DNA of 64,000 nt from Campylobacter coli 76339 (GTDB lineage: Bacteria; Campylobacterota; Campylobacteria; Campylobacterales; Campylobacteraceae): contig HG326877.1 in assembly GCA_000470055.1 (NCBI GenBank), positions 1,439,661-1,503,660 on the forward strand, written 5' to 3'. A program made the position numbers and the translations under genes. Below the pieces are notes generated by a model. It was given only the letters and a program-made list of their open reading frames with translations, was not told where the DNA came from and searched no databases. Of the stretch, positions 1 to 10,686 are shown in pieces. The stretch's first letter is position 1, and each line of letters starts with the position of its first letter.

Positions 1-29
1 TCTAAAATTTCATAATAGCTTAACTCCAT
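1..29 (-). CDS. dnaJ: DnaJ chaperone, 5' end only
   Basis: Only the first nine codons lie in the window. Read leftward from the ATG at 29 they give MELSYYEIL, the opening of the J domain of epsilonproteobacterial DnaJ, the Hsp40 co-chaperone of DnaK. A good ribosome binding site (GGAAGA, minus strand, around 34-39) precedes the start. The gene is divergent from racR, and Cj1260c/Cj1261 have the same arrangement in C. jejuni (from memory). The rest of the gene is off the left edge. Confidence 0.75.
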
Positions 30-78
30 AGTCTTCCTTTAAACAATAAAATATTTATAAAATTTGTAAAACAAAAGA

Positions 79-84
79 TATAAT
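79..84 (+). promoter_or_regulatory. -10 element of the racRS-recR promoter
   Basis: TATAAT lies in the AT-rich gap between divergent dnaJ and racR. It predicts a start near 91 and a leader of about 80 nt. No -35 box is obvious, which is normal for Campylobacter sigma-70 promoters. Between it and racR lies a loose inverted repeat, GTAAA...TTTAC (134-152), which might bind a regulator but is too imperfect to call. Confidence 0.4.
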
Positions 85-173
85 TTTAGCAAAAATAAAC
101 TCAATAATTTATCAAATTTTAAATAAACTTATGTAAACATATAAACTTTACTTATAAACAAAAGGATAGCAAA

Positions 174-845
174 ATGATTAATGTGTTAATGATAGAAGAT
201 GATCCTGATTTTGCACAGTTATTATCAGAATACTTAACTCAATTCAATATCAAAATCACAAATTTTGAAAATCCTAAAGAAGCTTTAAATATAGGCATAC
301 AAGGCTATGATTGTTTAATTTTAGATTTAACTTTACCAGGTATTGATGGTCTTGAAGTTTGCAGAGAAATCAGACAAAAATACAATATTCCTATTATCAT
401 TTCATCCGCTAGGGGGGATTTGAGCGATAAAGTGGTAGGACTTCAAATTGGTGCGGATGATTATTTACCCAAACCTTATGATCCAAAAGAAATGCATGCA
501 AGGATTATGAGTCTCATCCGTCGGACAAAAAGAGTTGAAAATACTAGCAGTGAAAATATCAACTCAGCTTTTAAAATCGATGAAAGAAAACATGAGATTA
601 CTTATCAAAATAAGATTTTAACTCTAACTCCTGCTGAATATGAAATTTTAGAATATCTCATCCAGCAGCACGGCTATAGCGTGTCAAGAGAACAACTTGT
701 AAGTCGCTGTAAAAATCTTAAAGATAAAGACTCTAAAAGTCTTGATGTTATTATCGGTCGCTTAAGAAGTAAAATAAACGATAGCTCTAAGTCTCCAAAA
801 CATATATTTTCGGTAAGAGGTATAGGATATAAACTTATAGGATGA
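174..845 (+). CDS. racR: RacR, OmpR-family response regulator
   Basis: A 223-aa two-component response regulator. The receiver domain (about 1-115) has the acidic pocket D9/D10, the phospho-acceptor D51, the switch residue S78 and K100. The C-terminal half (about 130-222) is an OmpR/PhoB winged helix ending in the usual RGIGYKL. In C. jejuni RacRS is the 'reduced ability to colonise' system, linked to temperature and to growth on fumarate/nitrate when oxygen is low. The ATG follows AAAAGGA. The stop overlaps the racS start (ATGA), so the two are translationally coupled. Confidence 0.95.
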   Translation: MINVLMIEDDPDFAQLLSEYLTQFNIKITNFENPKEALNIGIQGYDCLILDLTLPGIDGLEVCREIRQKYNIPIIISSARGDLSDKVVGLQIGADDYLPKPYDPKEMHARIMSLIRRTKRVENTSSENINSAFKIDERKHEITYQNKILTLTPAEYEILEYLIQQHGYSVSREQLVSRCKNLKDKDSKSLDVIIGRLRSKINDSSKSPKHIFSVRGIGYKLIG

Positions 846-2092
846 ATAAAAATTATTCTATCTATACCAAGCTTGTTATTTTATTTGTTGTAACCTTCTT
901 TTTAGTTTGTGTTTTATTTGTTGTACTTTTAAGAATAGAAAACAATACCTACAACGAAGAAGAAGGTTTTAAACAAGAAAGCTTTATAAAAAATATCATT
1001 AATTCTCACAGTAATGATTCTAGGATAGATATAGGAGATCATCTTGATAGTAGCGGTTTTACCGCTATACAAAATAAACATTTTGTAAAAATCGTAAGAT
1101 CAGAAGGACAAAATCTTTTTCGCTCAGACGATGAAAAAAATTCTTGCACCCTTTCTTCTTTAAAATATAAAAATAAACTCTATCTTGATGTTCAATGTAG
1201 GGAATTTAGCGGCTTATTTGAAGAGGATGCCAATCATAGAGTTTACAATCTTTTACTGTTGGGCTTTTTCTTTTTTTCTTTTTTAATTGTTTTTATGTAT
1301 TTTTCAGTACTAAAATCCATTGAACCTCTTAAAAAACTAAGACAGCAAATCGCAGAAGCAGCAAATAATGGAAAAACTAATTTTGTAAATTATCAAGAAG
1401 ATGAAGTGGGTAAAATAGCCCTTGAATTTCAAAAAGCTTTTAAGAAAAATCAAGAACTTATACAATCAAGACAGCTTTTTCTACGCACCATTATGCATGA
1501 ACTTAAAACCCCTATAGGAAAAGGTAGAATCATTGCTGAAATGGTAAAAGAAGAGAAGCAAAAAGAAAGATTGATCGATATTTTTTTAAGAATGGATTCG
1601 CTCATCAATGAATTTTCAAAAATTGAAAATCTTTTTTCAAAAAACTACAATCTTCAGTTTAGACCCGTACATTTTAGCACCCTACTTGGTGAAGCTAAAG
1701 ACTATCTCATGCGCGATGATTTTAATAAAGTTGTCAAGATTGTTTTAAATCACGATGCTTTAATCAATGTAGATATGGAAATTTTTCCTTTAATTTTAAA
1801 AAATCTAATCGATAATGCTTTAAAATATTCAAGTGATGGAACTTGTGAGCTTTATTGTCATAAAGAGTGTTTTGTGATAAAAAATCCTGGCAAACCCTTA
1901 ATAGAGCCTATAGAGTACTATTTTGAAGCCTTTACACGTGAAAAACATCAGCAAATAAAAGGTATGGGTTTAGGACTTTATATCGTTTTTGAAGTATGTA
2001 AATTGCATAATTTTGATATTATTTATTTTTACGAAGAAGGCAAACACTGTTTTAAAATTTTCTTTGGAGAGAAAACAAATAATGACACATAA
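842..2092 (+). CDS. racS: RacS, sensor histidine kinase
   Basis: A 416-aa membrane histidine kinase and partner of RacR. It has one transmembrane helix at about 10-30, a roughly 105-residue periplasmic sensor region and a second helix at about 138-157. A HAMP-like linker and the H box MHELKTPIG follow, with the phosphorylated His at 219. The N box (LIDNALKYS) and a G box (GMGLGLY) near the C-terminus form the ATPase domain. The last codons overlap recR by 11 bp. What it senses cannot be read from the sequence. Confidence 0.94.
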   Translation: MNKNYSIYTKLVILFVVTFFLVCVLFVVLLRIENNTYNEEEGFKQESFIKNIINSHSNDSRIDIGDHLDSSGFTAIQNKHFVKIVRSEGQNLFRSDDEKNSCTLSSLKYKNKLYLDVQCREFSGLFEEDANHRVYNLLLLGFFFFSFLIVFMYFSVLKSIEPLKKLRQQIAEAANNGKTNFVNYQEDEVGKIALEFQKAFKKNQELIQSRQLFLRTIMHELKTPIGKGRIIAEMVKEEKQKERLIDIFLRMDSLINEFSKIENLFSKNYNLQFRPVHFSTLLGEAKDYLMRDDFNKVVKIVLNHDALINVDMEIFPLILKNLIDNALKYSSDGTCELYCHKECFVIKNPGKPLIEPIEYYFEAFTREKHQQIKGMGLGLYIVFEVCKLHNFDIIYFYEEGKHCFKIFFGEKTNNDT

Positions 2093-2657
2093 GGGTATAG
2101 AAAAATTTAACGAACTTGTAGAAAGTTTTGCGAAATTACCTACTATAGGTAAAAAAACTGCCATTCGCCTTGCTTATCATATTTGCACAGGAAATCAACT
2201 CGAAGGCATGAAACTTGCACACAATATAGAAAATGCCATTCGCTTTATAAAACCCTGTCAACAATGCGGATCTTTAAGCGAAAACGAACTTTGTGAAATT
2301 TGCACCGATGATGAAAGGGATAAAAATTTCTTATGTATAGTGCAAAGCCCTAAAGATGTTTTGGTTATAGAAGAAAGTAAAAGTTATGAGGGTTTGTATT
2401 TTGTCTTAGATGATTTAAACGATGAAAAACTTATTCAGCTAAGGCAAATGATACTAAAACTACAAAGCAAAGAGCTCATTTTTGCTTTTACTCACAATTT
2501 AAATTCTGATGCAATGATTTTTTACATAGAAGATAGACTTAAGGATTTAAATTTGCAATTTAGCAAAATCGCACAAGGTATTCCAAGTGGAGTTAATTTG
2601 GAAAATGTTGACTTTATATCTCTAAATAAAGCCATCAGTTTTCGTACTAAGGTTTAA
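2082..2657 (+). CDS. recR: RecR recombination mediator
   Basis: A 191-aa RecR, which helps load RecA at gaps during recombinational repair. It has an N-terminal helix-hairpin-helix ([15 protein letters not shown]), a four-Cys zinc finger (CQQCG...CEIC) and a Toprim domain ([16 protein letters not shown]). A longer in-frame reading starts at 1989, but those extra 31 residues are antisense-like and buried inside racS. The ATG at 2082 gives the family length and has GGAGA upstream. The gene is co-transcribed with racRS and converges on hydD with a 1-bp gap. Confidence 0.93.
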   Translation: MTHKGIEKFNELVESFAKLPTIGKKTAIRLAYHICTGNQLEGMKLAHNIENAIRFIKPCQQCGSLSENELCEICTDDERDKNFLCIVQSPKDVLVIEESKSYEGLYFVLDDLNDEKLIQLRQMILKLQSKELIFAFTHNLNSDAMIFYIEDRLKDLNLQFSKIAQGIPSGVNLENVDFISLNKAISFRTKV

Positions 2658-2658
2658 A

Positions 2659-3192
2659 TCAGTTCTTATAAGAGATATCAGCTAATTCCTGCAAAGAATG
2701 ATTTGCTATTTTTTCATAGCTAAAGCCCTCTTTAGCTAAATATTCAAGCAAAGTTTTTTCCATGATTTCACCCGCATTAACAATCTCTTGCGATAGAGTA
2801 AAACTCATAGGCTTGATACGCTTTGGAACACAAGCTAAAATTTGCGTAGAGGGTAAATCTCCCATTAGTTCCATGTATTGTAAAGTTTGAAGCATTTCTA
2901 CTTCGTGTGCACTACCACTCCAATTGATCTTTTTAGGCATTGCATCATAAGGAAAGAAAAATACATCGCCGATTTTTGAATCATCTGCATCGATACAATC
3001 AAGCACTATCATCTTATCATACTCTGCGATAATATAACTAAGTTGTAAAGCCAAGGTGCCTCCATCAACAAAGTTTAAGCTGTGATTAGGATGAATAAAT
3101 TTATAATTTTTTTCCAAAAGTTTGCAAAGATGAACGCCTATGCCTTCATCTGCAAACATAATATTTCCTATACCAAGGATAAGGAATTTCAA
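2659..3192 (-). CDS. hydD: HydD, Ni-Fe hydrogenase maturation protease
   Basis: A 177-aa HyaD/HupD-family endopeptidase. The N-terminus ILGIGNIMFADEGIGVH carries the conserved nickel-sensing acidic residue, and the central VLDCIDADD is also typical. The family removes the C-terminal peptide of the large subunit once Ni is inserted. It is the last gene of hydABCD and overlaps hydC by 4 bp, next to its substrate HydB. Confidence 0.93.
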   Translation of the reverse strand: MKFLILGIGNIMFADEGIGVHLCKLLEKNYKFIHPNHSLNFVDGGTLALQLSYIIAEYDKMIVLDCIDADDSKIGDVFFFPYDAMPKKINWSGSAHEVEMLQTLQYMELMGDLPSTQILACVPKRIKPMSFTLSQEIVNAGEIMEKTLLEYLAKEGFSYEKIANHSLQELADISYKN

Positions 3193-3881
3193 TTTTTCTC
3201 TTCCTTGATAAATTTATAACCGCTGACTATAGCATCGATCGCACCGTCTTTACCTTTGATAGCATTGAAAAATGCCATATAGATATGAACAGGGACAAAG
3301 ATTAAAATCACCCACATTAAAATTCTGTGATAAGTTCTAACATCTGCCAAGCCTCCAAGTGCAGCTTCTAAAGGCCTTAACACTTCATACAATAATCCCC
3401 CCAAGCCTTCATGGTAAGTATGAGTATAAAGAATCAATCCCGTTAAAATAATCCCCACCATAACAATATAAAAAAATACATAAGTTACAAATTGCAAAGG
3501 ATTATAAACACCTTTTAAATGTGGATGTTTGCCTAAAAATAGATAAAATTTAATCTGTTCTATCCATAACTTTGGATTAAGCGCATCCACTATACTGATA
3601 CGCTCTTTACGACTTATCCTATCAAAAAAGAAAAGGTAAACTTTAAAAATCACACAAGCAATCAAAACAAAACCTATAGCTTGATGCACCATTCTGTATT
3701 TGGCTTGCATGAAATTAACCGGTTCGCCATTGCTTATAGGGTTTTGAAAAACATAAGAAAGATAATATCCTGTTATAACCAAAACCACTATAGCAAAAGC
3801 TCTTACCCAATGTGTTAAACGCAAACCTATGCTAAATTCATATTCAGCCTTTCTTTGCAATTTTTCTTCTTTATTTTGCAT
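3189..3881 (-). CDS. hydC: HydC, hydrogenase cytochrome b subunit
   Basis: A 230-aa integral membrane di-haem cytochrome b of the HupC/HyaC family, which passes electrons from periplasmic HydAB to menaquinone. Four hydrophobic segments are visible. Candidate haem-ligand histidines are in RLTHWVRA, RMVHQAIG, TYHRILMW and VPVHIYMA. It lies 10 bp after hydB. Confidence 0.94.
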   Translation of the reverse strand: MQNKEEKLQRKAEYEFSIGLRLTHWVRAFAIVVLVITGYYLSYVFQNPISNGEPVNFMQAKYRMVHQAIGFVLIACVIFKVYLFFFDRISRKERISIVDALNPKLWIEQIKFYLFLGKHPHLKGVYNPLQFVTYVFFYIVMVGIILTGLILYTHTYHEGLGGLLYEVLRPLEAALGGLADVRTYHRILMWVILIFVPVHIYMAFFNAIKGKDGAIDAIVSGYKFIKEEKN

Positions 3882-3891
3882 AAAAGCCCCT

Positions 3892-5607
3892 TTATAAACT
3901 CGCGTTTACTTTGTATTCGCTTAGATTATTTCCCTTAGTATCCATTACATGCACCGCACAAGCTATGCAAGGATCATAAGAGTGAATTTTTCTGATGATT
4001 TCAAGTGGTTGTTTTACATCAGCGATTTTTAATCCTATCAAACATTGCTCATAGCTTCCACCTACACCACTAGCATCTTTTGGACTTGCATTCCAAGTAG
4101 AAGGAACAACTGCTTGCCAATTTTCTATCACTCCGTTTTTAATCCTACACCAATGACTTAGCGTTCCGCGTGGCACATGCCCCATATAGCGTCCTTTGTA
4201 TTCTTTAGAATTATCAATCACATAAGGCGCACAAGTACTTTGATCTACTTTTAAATTTTCAACCAAATTATCAAATGCTCTTAAAGCATTGTTAGCCACA
4301 ATTTTTGCTTCCAAGCAACGCGTAGCAGTTCTTCCAAGAGTGCTAAATACAGCATTTAAAGGAAGTCCTGTTTCTTTTAAAAACTCATCCACCACAGGAA
4401 CAACATTTTTATTGCCTTTAGCATAATTTACAACGATATTAGCCAAAGGTCCTACTTGCATAGGATTTCCTTCATAGCGCGGAGCTTTAATCCAGCTATA
4501 TTTACCCTTAGTATCAAATACTTTAGAATGTACAGTTTTTCCATGATGATCTACGCTTTCACCCTCTATAAGTCCTGTATAATTTGGATTTGTTTTACCC
4601 TCATAAGGATGTAAAGGTTCATTGTCTGCATACCAAGAATGAGTCGCTTCTTCAGTGATTTTATCTTCTTCTACTTCATATACCTTGCTTAAATCTCCAT
4701 TTTTAATGATTCCACTTTCAAATAACCACTCATCTCTACCAAGCTGGAATTCTTGGAAAGTGTAAAGATTGTTTACGCCTATATCATTTAATACACTGGC
4801 TTCATTCGCATAAGCTTTTCCTGCCATAACAAGATCAGGATAATAAGCACGGTTAACAAATTCTTGCACTTCTTTGAATTTTTCCATATATTCACCCATT
4901 CTAGCAGGGCTTAACAAATCCATAACACAAGTTACACCACCCACAGTTAAGCTTTGCGGATGAGGATTTTTAGCACCAAAGATAGCCATACATTGAGCTA
5001 CAATTCTTTGAATTCTTAAACACTCTAGATAATGTGATAAAACGATCAAATTTTGCTCTGGACTTAAGCGATAAGTCGGATGACCATAATAAGCATTTGC
5101 AAAAGGCCCTAAATTTCCTTTATCTACAAAGGTTTTAAGTCTTTGTTGTACTTCAAGAAGTTTGTCTGCTCCTGTTGCATAAGGCATTGAAGTATATTTA
5201 AAAGCCTCATCGCTTGCTTTTTTAACATCAGCACTTAAAGCACTTACTACATCCGCCCAATCAAGCCCATGAAGTTGATAAAAATGCACGATATGATCGT
5301 GTAAGAAAAGCGCTGCATTCATCAAGGTTCTTGTTAAAAGCGCATTTAAAGGCGGAGTAATACCCAAAGCATTTTCAACCGCAACTATACCTGCTTTATA
5401 GTGAGAAAAAGTACAAACACCACAAATTCTTTGCGTCATAAAACCCGCATCTCTTGGATCGCGTCCTTTAACAATGGTTTCAATACCACGCCATAAAGTA
5501 GAACCTGCATAAGCTTCTTTAACCACATTGTTATCATCAACAACAACTTCAACCCTTAAGTGTCCTTCTATTCTTGTAATTGGATCTACTATTATCTTTT
5601 GACTCAT
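3892..5607 (-). CDS. hydB: HydB, Ni-Fe hydrogenase large subunit
   Basis: A 571-aa catalytic subunit of the membrane-bound uptake hydrogenase. The N-terminal Ni-Fe ligands are in RICGVC (C62, C65) and the C-terminal ligands in DPCIACAVH (C547, C550). Eighteen residues follow His553. This is the peptide HydD should cleave, so the subunit is encoded as an uncleaved precursor, as in other group 1 enzymes. HydB has no export signal and should cross the membrane with HydA. Confidence 0.96.
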   Translation of the reverse strand: MSQKIIVDPITRIEGHLRVEVVVDDNNVVKEAYAGSTLWRGIETIVKGRDPRDAGFMTQRICGVCTFSHYKAGIVAVENALGITPPLNALLTRTLMNAALFLHDHIVHFYQLHGLDWADVVSALSADVKKASDEAFKYTSMPYATGADKLLEVQQRLKTFVDKGNLGPFANAYYGHPTYRLSPEQNLIVLSHYLECLRIQRIVAQCMAIFGAKNPHPQSLTVGGVTCVMDLLSPARMGEYMEKFKEVQEFVNRAYYPDLVMAGKAYANEASVLNDIGVNNLYTFQEFQLGRDEWLFESGIIKNGDLSKVYEVEEDKITEEATHSWYADNEPLHPYEGKTNPNYTGLIEGESVDHHGKTVHSKVFDTKGKYSWIKAPRYEGNPMQVGPLANIVVNYAKGNKNVVPVVDEFLKETGLPLNAVFSTLGRTATRCLEAKIVANNALRAFDNLVENLKVDQSTCAPYVIDNSKEYKGRYMGHVPRGTLSHWCRIKNGVIENWQAVVPSTWNASPKDASGVGGSYEQCLIGLKIADVKQPLEIIRKIHSYDPCIACAVHVMDTKGNNLSEYKVNASL

Positions 5608-5612
5608 GTATT

Positions 5613-6752
5613 TTATTCCTCATTTTTTTTCATAGATGCGATCACCGCATGTGCTGCAATAGCAACGCCCGTAAGCGTTAGAACACCTATGCCTATTTTA
5701 TCCGATACATTATCAGCCCCTAGCCCAAAAACGGTGTCAAATTTACGACTTGCCATAGGCTCTTCAAAAGGCCCCATGGTATCCCAGAAATTTGGCTCAG
5801 AACAACCTATACAGCCATGTCCTGCTTGAATAGGCCAAGAAGTGTGCTGATTAAATCTTTCTCTAGAACAGTTATTGAAGGTATAAGGTCCCTTACAACC
5901 CACTTTATAAAGACAATAACCATTTTTTGCACCCTCATCACCAAAGCTTTGTACAAATTCACCCGCATCAAAATGTCCGCGTCTTTCGCAAAGATCGTGA
6001 ATTCTTAAACCATAAGCCCATTTTGGTCTATTGTAAACATCAAGTGCAGGCAATTCACCAAAAAGAAGATAGTGTAAAACATTGCCTACTATATTTTTTT
6101 CACTTGGTGGACAACCGGGTACATTGATAACCGTTTTACTTGTTACCTTACTTAGAGCTTGAGCATTGCTTGGATTTGGTCTTGCGGCTTGAATTCCACC
6201 AAAGCTCGAACAGGTTCCTATCGCAAAAATAGCCAAAGCATTTTCACTCGCTGCCTTAGAAAGCTCATATCCTGTCTTTCCGTGCGGTCCTATAGTTAAA
6301 AAATGCTCAGTATCTCCCATAGGGATACCGCCTTCAACCATTAAAATATATTTGTTTTTATATTTTTCGATAGCGCTTTCTAAATTTTCTTCAGCCTGCC
6401 AACCTGCTGCAGCCATAACAGTTTCATGATACTCTAAAGAAATATAATCAAATATCAAACTATCGATAGTTGGAGTATCACTTCTTAATAAACTCTCACT
6501 ACAACCCGTACATTCAGCCATATGAAGCCAAATCACAGGAAGTCTGTCTGCAAGTTCTGCAGCTTTTGCTACCATAGGAGTAAAGCTTGCTGGCAATGCC
6601 AAAAATGCTGTCATTGCTCCCGCCCATTTCATAAAATCTCTTCTAGTAAAGCCGGATCTTTCTAAAGCTTTTGGTATAGAATTTTCAGGATTTAAAGAAG
6701 GAAGTTTCTCAAGTGCACCTAAACGGGACTCTATTTGATTATAATCAATCAT
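5613..6752 (-). CDS. hydA: HydA, Ni-Fe hydrogenase small subunit, Tat-exported
   Basis: A 379-aa Fe-S subunit. A long Tat leader has the twin-arginine motif TRRDFMKW (R37, R38) followed by a hydrophobic stretch. The mature part carries the cluster ligands (CTGCSES, PGCPPSEKN, GCIGCSEP). A hydrophobic C-terminal helix (about 350-372) anchors the complex facing the periplasm. It is the first gene of hydABCD and has AAGGAA before the ATG. Confidence 0.95.
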   Translation of the reverse strand: MIDYNQIESRLGALEKLPSLNPENSIPKALERSGFTRRDFMKWAGAMTAFLALPASFTPMVAKAAELADRLPVIWLHMAECTGCSESLLRSDTPTIDSLIFDYISLEYHETVMAAAGWQAEENLESAIEKYKNKYILMVEGGIPMGDTEHFLTIGPHGKTGYELSKAASENALAIFAIGTCSSFGGIQAARPNPSNAQALSKVTSKTVINVPGCPPSEKNIVGNVLHYLLFGELPALDVYNRPKWAYGLRIHDLCERRGHFDAGEFVQSFGDEGAKNGYCLYKVGCKGPYTFNNCSRERFNQHTSWPIQAGHGCIGCSEPNFWDTMGPFEEPMASRKFDTVFGLGADNVSDKIGIGVLTLTGVAIAAHAVIASMKKNEE

Positions 6753-6787
6753 TGAAATTCCTTAATTAATGTAATTTGTTCCACTTA

Positions 6788-6793
6788 ATAATA
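6788..6793 (-). promoter_or_regulatory. Candidate -10 for hydABCD
   Basis: The 131-bp gap between mnmC and hydA contains TATTAT on the minus strand, about 35 bp before the hydA start, in very AT-rich DNA. It is the best -10 match in the gap, but in sequence this rich in A and T it is weak evidence. No terminator separates mnmC from hydA, so some read-through is possible. Confidence 0.28.
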
Positions 6794-6883
6794 AAATAAA
6801 GCAAATTAAAAATGTATTAAAATTTAAATTTCAATAGAAAAATATAAACAAAACTTAAAGATGTATTAATAAAAGCTAAAAAA

Positions 6884-8719
6884 CTATATCCCTTTCTTCA
6901 GCTTGCGAATCAAAAATCTTGCAGGATGTATGCAAGGAATAAAATTTTTAAATATCCCCAAAGGCTCTTTATTAATCAAAGCACAAAGATATCTTGCAGC
7001 TAAAACAGAGCTGCTAAAAGCTCTTGAACCATGGGCAAAATTAAGATATAAATTAGGGATATTTTGAGGCAAGGTCTGTGCCTTGTTTTTTGTCCACAAT
7101 AAGGCTTTATATTCTTGCTTATAAAAAGCTTCATCATAAGCTGCTCCTACAATAGCAAACCTATCGCTAGAATAAGATCTAAAACCCACTCTAGATCCTT
7201 TGATGATAATTTCTTCATCGCCTTTTAAAAATTCTTGTATATTTTGCAAATTTTCTTCATCATCAGTTTTTTGTGGATGTGGGTTTGAATTAAGCCTATC
7301 ATAACTTGCACCAATGACTTGTAAATCTCCATCGCTAGGACAAATATAAGCTTTTGAAGAAAGAGCAAATGCATTATCTAAAAAAGGTTTTAGATGAGTA
7401 ACCTGTCCTCTAACCTTACTTAAAAGCATTCCATCATAAACTAAAAAATCCTTAGTATCAGCACCCATAGCATAGATCAAAATGTCAAAATCTTGGATTG
7501 CTTTTTGGTTTTTAAAATGCAAAGTAAATTTGTCTTCTTGGTATTGAAAAAAATCATATTTGTGATTAAAATACATTTTTGCCTGACTTTTTTCAAAAAG
7601 CGATTGTAAAATTTCTTTAGGCTTGATGTGTCCGCCATCTTCTAAAAAAGCTTCATTCTTGTCAATCTTAAATAAAATATTATCTTTTTGGCTTATAAAA
7701 CGCTCTTGCATTAAAGGAGTATGAGCAAATTCTATCACTCCATTTAGTTTTAAATTTAAAATTTGCTTATAAAAACGACTCGCCTCGATAAAAGCAAGTT
7801 GAGAAAATTCACCCAAAGCAACATCAGGTTTTAAAATCAAAGAGCTTAAAATTCCACTTTCATTACCACTTGCACCACATCCTAAACTATCATTTTTTTC
7901 AAAAACGCTGACTTCAAAATCACGCAAAGAAAGCTCATAAGCCAAAGTCGCACCACATATTCCCGAGCCTATAATGGCTACTTTTTTGTTTTTGTATAAA
8001 CTTGGAATTCTTTGAAAATAAGCTTCTTTATCTAGGGCTAAATGTTCTTTGCGTAAAAAAGCTTTGATCATCTCTCGCTTTCTAAAACCTTTAGTTTTTT
8101 GAACTTCAAAGCCATGTTTTATAAGATTTTTCTGTAAAATACTCGAAGCAGAAAAGGTGCAAATTTGAGTATCAATCTTTGAAAGTCGAGCAACTTGAGC
8201 TATAAAATTCTCATCAAACATAGCTAAATTTTTACTCGGAGAAAAACCATCTAAAAACCAAACATCAGCGTTAAAATCAAGCTCACTAAGAACAGCAATA
8301 TCATTAAAGATTAAATCCAAAAAGCAGTCTTTAAAATAAAAGCGATAATACCCTTTTTTAGCCTTAGGATAAAACTCTAAGAAAGATTCTAAAATTTCTT
8401 TAAATTCATCATAAAATCCAAGCCTTTGATAAATTTCTCTAAGCTTGTCTTTTTCGATATAAAAACCCTCAACACTGATATAAAATAATTTTTTAGGACG
8501 CTTTTTTATTTGAAGAAATCTTTTAAGGGTTAAAAAGAAATTAAGCCCTATACCAAAACCACTTTCAGCTATGATAAATGTATCATTTTCTTTAAATTCA
8601 AAAGCCTCACTATAAACAAATTTACTCTCGTTTAAACCATCTTTTGAGTTAAAATAAAAATCATCAAAGTCTAAAGAAAATGGAGTATTGTCTTTAAAGA
8701 TTAAATTAGCTTTTTTCAT
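6884..8719 (-). CDS. mnmC: MnmC, bifunctional tRNA wobble-uridine modification enzyme
   Basis: A 611-aa two-domain enzyme for the last steps of mnm5(s2)U34 synthesis in tRNA. The N-terminal part (about 1-230) is the SAM-dependent methyltransferase domain ([28 protein letters not shown]). The C-terminal part, from about 248, is an FAD oxidase with the dinucleotide fold [15 protein letters not shown]. It overlaps amiA by 4 bp, so it belongs to the same leftward transcript. Confidence 0.93.
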   Translation of the reverse strand: MKKANLIFKDNTPFSLDFDDFYFNSKDGLNESKFVYSEAFEFKENDTFIIAESGFGIGLNFFLTLKRFLQIKKRPKKLFYISVEGFYIEKDKLREIYQRLGFYDEFKEILESFLEFYPKAKKGYYRFYFKDCFLDLIFNDIAVLSELDFNADVWFLDGFSPSKNLAMFDENFIAQVARLSKIDTQICTFSASSILQKNLIKHGFEVQKTKGFRKREMIKAFLRKEHLALDKEAYFQRIPSLYKNKKVAIIGSGICGATLAYELSLRDFEVSVFEKNDSLGCGASGNESGILSSLILKPDVALGEFSQLAFIEASRFYKQILNLKLNGVIEFAHTPLMQERFISQKDNILFKIDKNEAFLEDGGHIKPKEILQSLFEKSQAKMYFNHKYDFFQYQEDKFTLHFKNQKAIQDFDILIYAMGADTKDFLVYDGMLLSKVRGQVTHLKPFLDNAFALSSKAYICPSDGDLQVIGASYDRLNSNPHPQKTDDEENLQNIQEFLKGDEEIIIKGSRVGFRSYSSDRFAIVGAAYDEAFYKQEYKALLWTKNKAQTLPQNIPNLYLNFAHGSRAFSSSVLAARYLCALINKEPLGIFKNFIPCIHPARFLIRKLKKGI

Positions 8720-10686
8720 CTATTGTTGTAAAAATAATTCTCCACACCATCAGCTATACCCTTAACCAAAGTGTCTTGAAAACTTTTATTTGCGATTCTT
8801 TTTCCTTCACTTGGATGAGTAATGTATCCGATTTCTATCAAAATAGCAGGCATTTGAGCCCCAACAAGAACCCAAAAAGGAGCTTCTCTTACTCCACCAT
8901 CGACTATCCTATATTTCTTGCGAGTTTGGGTTAAGATATTTTTTTGCACATCTATAGCAAGTTTGTTTGAAGCTACAATCTTTTCTCTGTTTAAGAAATT
9001 TAAAATACTTTGTTTTGAAAAATAATTGATCTCTTCAAAATCACCCTGATTTTCTTTTTCAGCAGCTTTTTTACTTCTTTCACTTCTAGCAGGACTTAAG
9101 AAAAAAGTTTCCACACCCTCACTACTTTTTGCCTTGGATGCACTAGGTGCCGCATTTGCATGGATAGATATAAACAAATCCGCTCTTTTATCATTAGCAT
9201 ACTTTGTTCTATCTCTAAGATTGATAAATTTATCTGAACTTCTTGTATAAAGTATCTTGTAACCGCGTTTTTTAAGCTCATTTCCAAGCTTTAAAGTCGT
9301 ACTTAAAACCACATCTTTTTCTTTTAAACTGCCCTTTTTATCACTTAAAGCACCACTATCCTTACCTCCGTGTCCAGCATCAAGCACTATGATCTTATCG
9401 GACTTAAATTTAGAATTTAAAACATTTTTACTAGTGGTTTTTGAAGTACTTTTACTTGAAGTAGAAGCACTTTTACTTACACTATTGCCAAAACCTAAAG
9501 TCAAACTTTTATCATCTAAATCTTTAAAAAGCTTAAATTCTTTAGTTGAGCTGAGCACAATACGAACTGTTTTTGGATTATACTGAGTAACCGTTACAGC
9601 ATTTTGTCCAAAGCTAAAGTTCTTACGACTACCCTCTAAAATTCCTTGAAAACTCACTACTTGTCTAAAGTATTTTTGATCTCTTGTAGTAAAGCTTGTG
9701 ATATCTTGTTCATCGAGTTCATCGCTTAAATTTAAAACAACAGCATTAGAAATTTTATCCACATCTAAAATATATAAAGGATCGTCTTTTGCCGGTGCTT
9801 TTTTAGTGCTTGTTTTAGTTTCTTGAGTTTTAACCTGTTTAGGCTCTTGTTTTGTGACTACTTTTTTACTTTCTTGTTTTACTACTGTCTTGGGTGCCTG
9901 CTTACTAGGAGCACTTTTTTGTGCAATTAGTGATTTTTTAGAAATCTTTATCTTTTCATCTTCAAAATCAAAGTCTATAGAAATTTTTTCCTTAGCATAG
10001 ACAACGATACGGATCATCTTTGGATTAAACTGCGAAATCACTATACGATAATCATCAAATTTATATTCTTTTCTTCCGCCTTCTAAAACACCTTCAAAGT
10101 CGCTGATATAGCGATAATTTCCCTTTTCATCTAAGGCAAAACTTTTTATATCCTCTTGTTTTAAATCAGTATTTAGATCAAGCACTACCCCTTGGCTTGT
10201 TTTGTTTGATTTTAAAACATAAACCTTATCTACTTTTTCTGCTTGTTGGGGCTTATCGTTTTGCGTTTTTGCACTCTCTTGTTTAATTTGCTGGGGTTTT
10301 GGAGTATTTTTAGGAGGATTAAAGCTAGAAAGCTCAACATTTTTAGCTTCGGGTTGGAGTTTTTGCTTATCTTTAACAACTGCTTTTCTTAAAGCATTGA
10401 TACTAGCTTCGCTTACTCCACTTTCTTCTAGCTCATTTGCATAAGATTTATCATCCAAATTTAAAGCATTAGAGCTTATAATCAATCTCTTTAAAATTTC
10501 GATTTTAGTTTTTTCATCTTCATTGATCACGCTTTGTATATAAAGACTTTTTAGCTGATGATGAAATTTAACTTGAGCATCATTTTTTGACATGATGAAA
10601 TTCTTATCAAAATTAGCAAGTTCATTTTCATATGCTCCAAAACAAATGCTAAAAAATGCGATACAAAAAACTAAAATTCTAAGCAT
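8716..10686 (-). CDS. amiA: N-acetylmuramoyl-L-alanine amidase with two tandem AMIN-like repeats
   Basis: A 656-aa periplasmic amidase that cuts the peptide from MurNAc to separate daughter cells. It begins with a signal peptide (about 1-18). Two similar modules of about 80 residues follow, at roughly 153-235 and 300-385. They share a pattern of the type LDLN...DIKSF...[10 protein letters not shown]...NPKMIRIV and are probably AMIN-type wall-targeting units, joined by Lys/Gln/Thr-rich linkers. The Amidase_3 domain starts at about 430, with Zn ligands H439 (DAGHGG), E455 and H509 (SIHAN) and catalytic E618 (IEIGY), so it should be active. An EnvC-like LytM protein and ftsEX, which regulate such amidases in other bacteria, lie about 6 kb upstream in the same orientation. 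Confidence 0.93.
   Translation of the reverse strand: MLRILVFCIAFFSICFGAYENELANFDKNFIMSKNDAQVKFHHQLKSLYIQSVINEDEKTKIEILKRLIISSNALNLDDKSYANELEESGVSEASINALRKAVVKDKQKLQPEAKNVELSSFNPPKNTPKPQQIKQESAKTQNDKPQQAEKVDKVYVLKSNKTSQGVVLDLNTDLKQEDIKSFALDEKGNYRYISDFEGVLEGGRKEYKFDDYRIVISQFNPKMIRIVVYAKEKISIDFDFEDEKIKISKKSLIAQKSAPSKQAPKTVVKQESKKVVTKQEPKQVKTQETKTSTKKAPAKDDPLYILDVDKISNAVVLNLSDELDEQDITSFTTRDQKYFRQVVSFQGILEGSRKNFSFGQNAVTVTQYNPKTVRIVLSSTKEFKLFKDLDDKSLTLGFGNSVSKSASTSSKSTSKTTSKNVLNSKFKSDKIIVLDAGHGGKDSGALSDKKGSLKEKDVVLSTTLKLGNELKKRGYKILYTRSSDKFINLRDRTKYANDKRADLFISIHANAAPSASKAKSSEGVETFFLSPARSERSKKAAEKENQGDFEEINYFSKQSILNFLNREKIVASNKLAIDVQKNILTQTRKKYRIVDGGVREAPFWVLVGAQMPAILIEIGYITHPSEGKRIANKSFQDTLVKGIADGVENYFYNNR

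Noticed and set aside
134-152. RacR operator upstream of racR
   Set aside because: The inverted repeat is imperfect and such patterns are frequent in this AT-rich sequence. I recall no confirmed RacR consensus to compare it with.
412-417. G6 run in racR as a phase-variable tract
   Set aside because: Campylobacter phase variation usually needs longer G/C runs. Here the six Gs encode a normal receiver segment (ARGD), and the gene is intact.
1989-2081. N-terminal extension of RecR by 31 residues
   Set aside because: It lies inside racS in another frame, is unlike any RecR N-terminus, and a better start with a ribosome site is at 2082.
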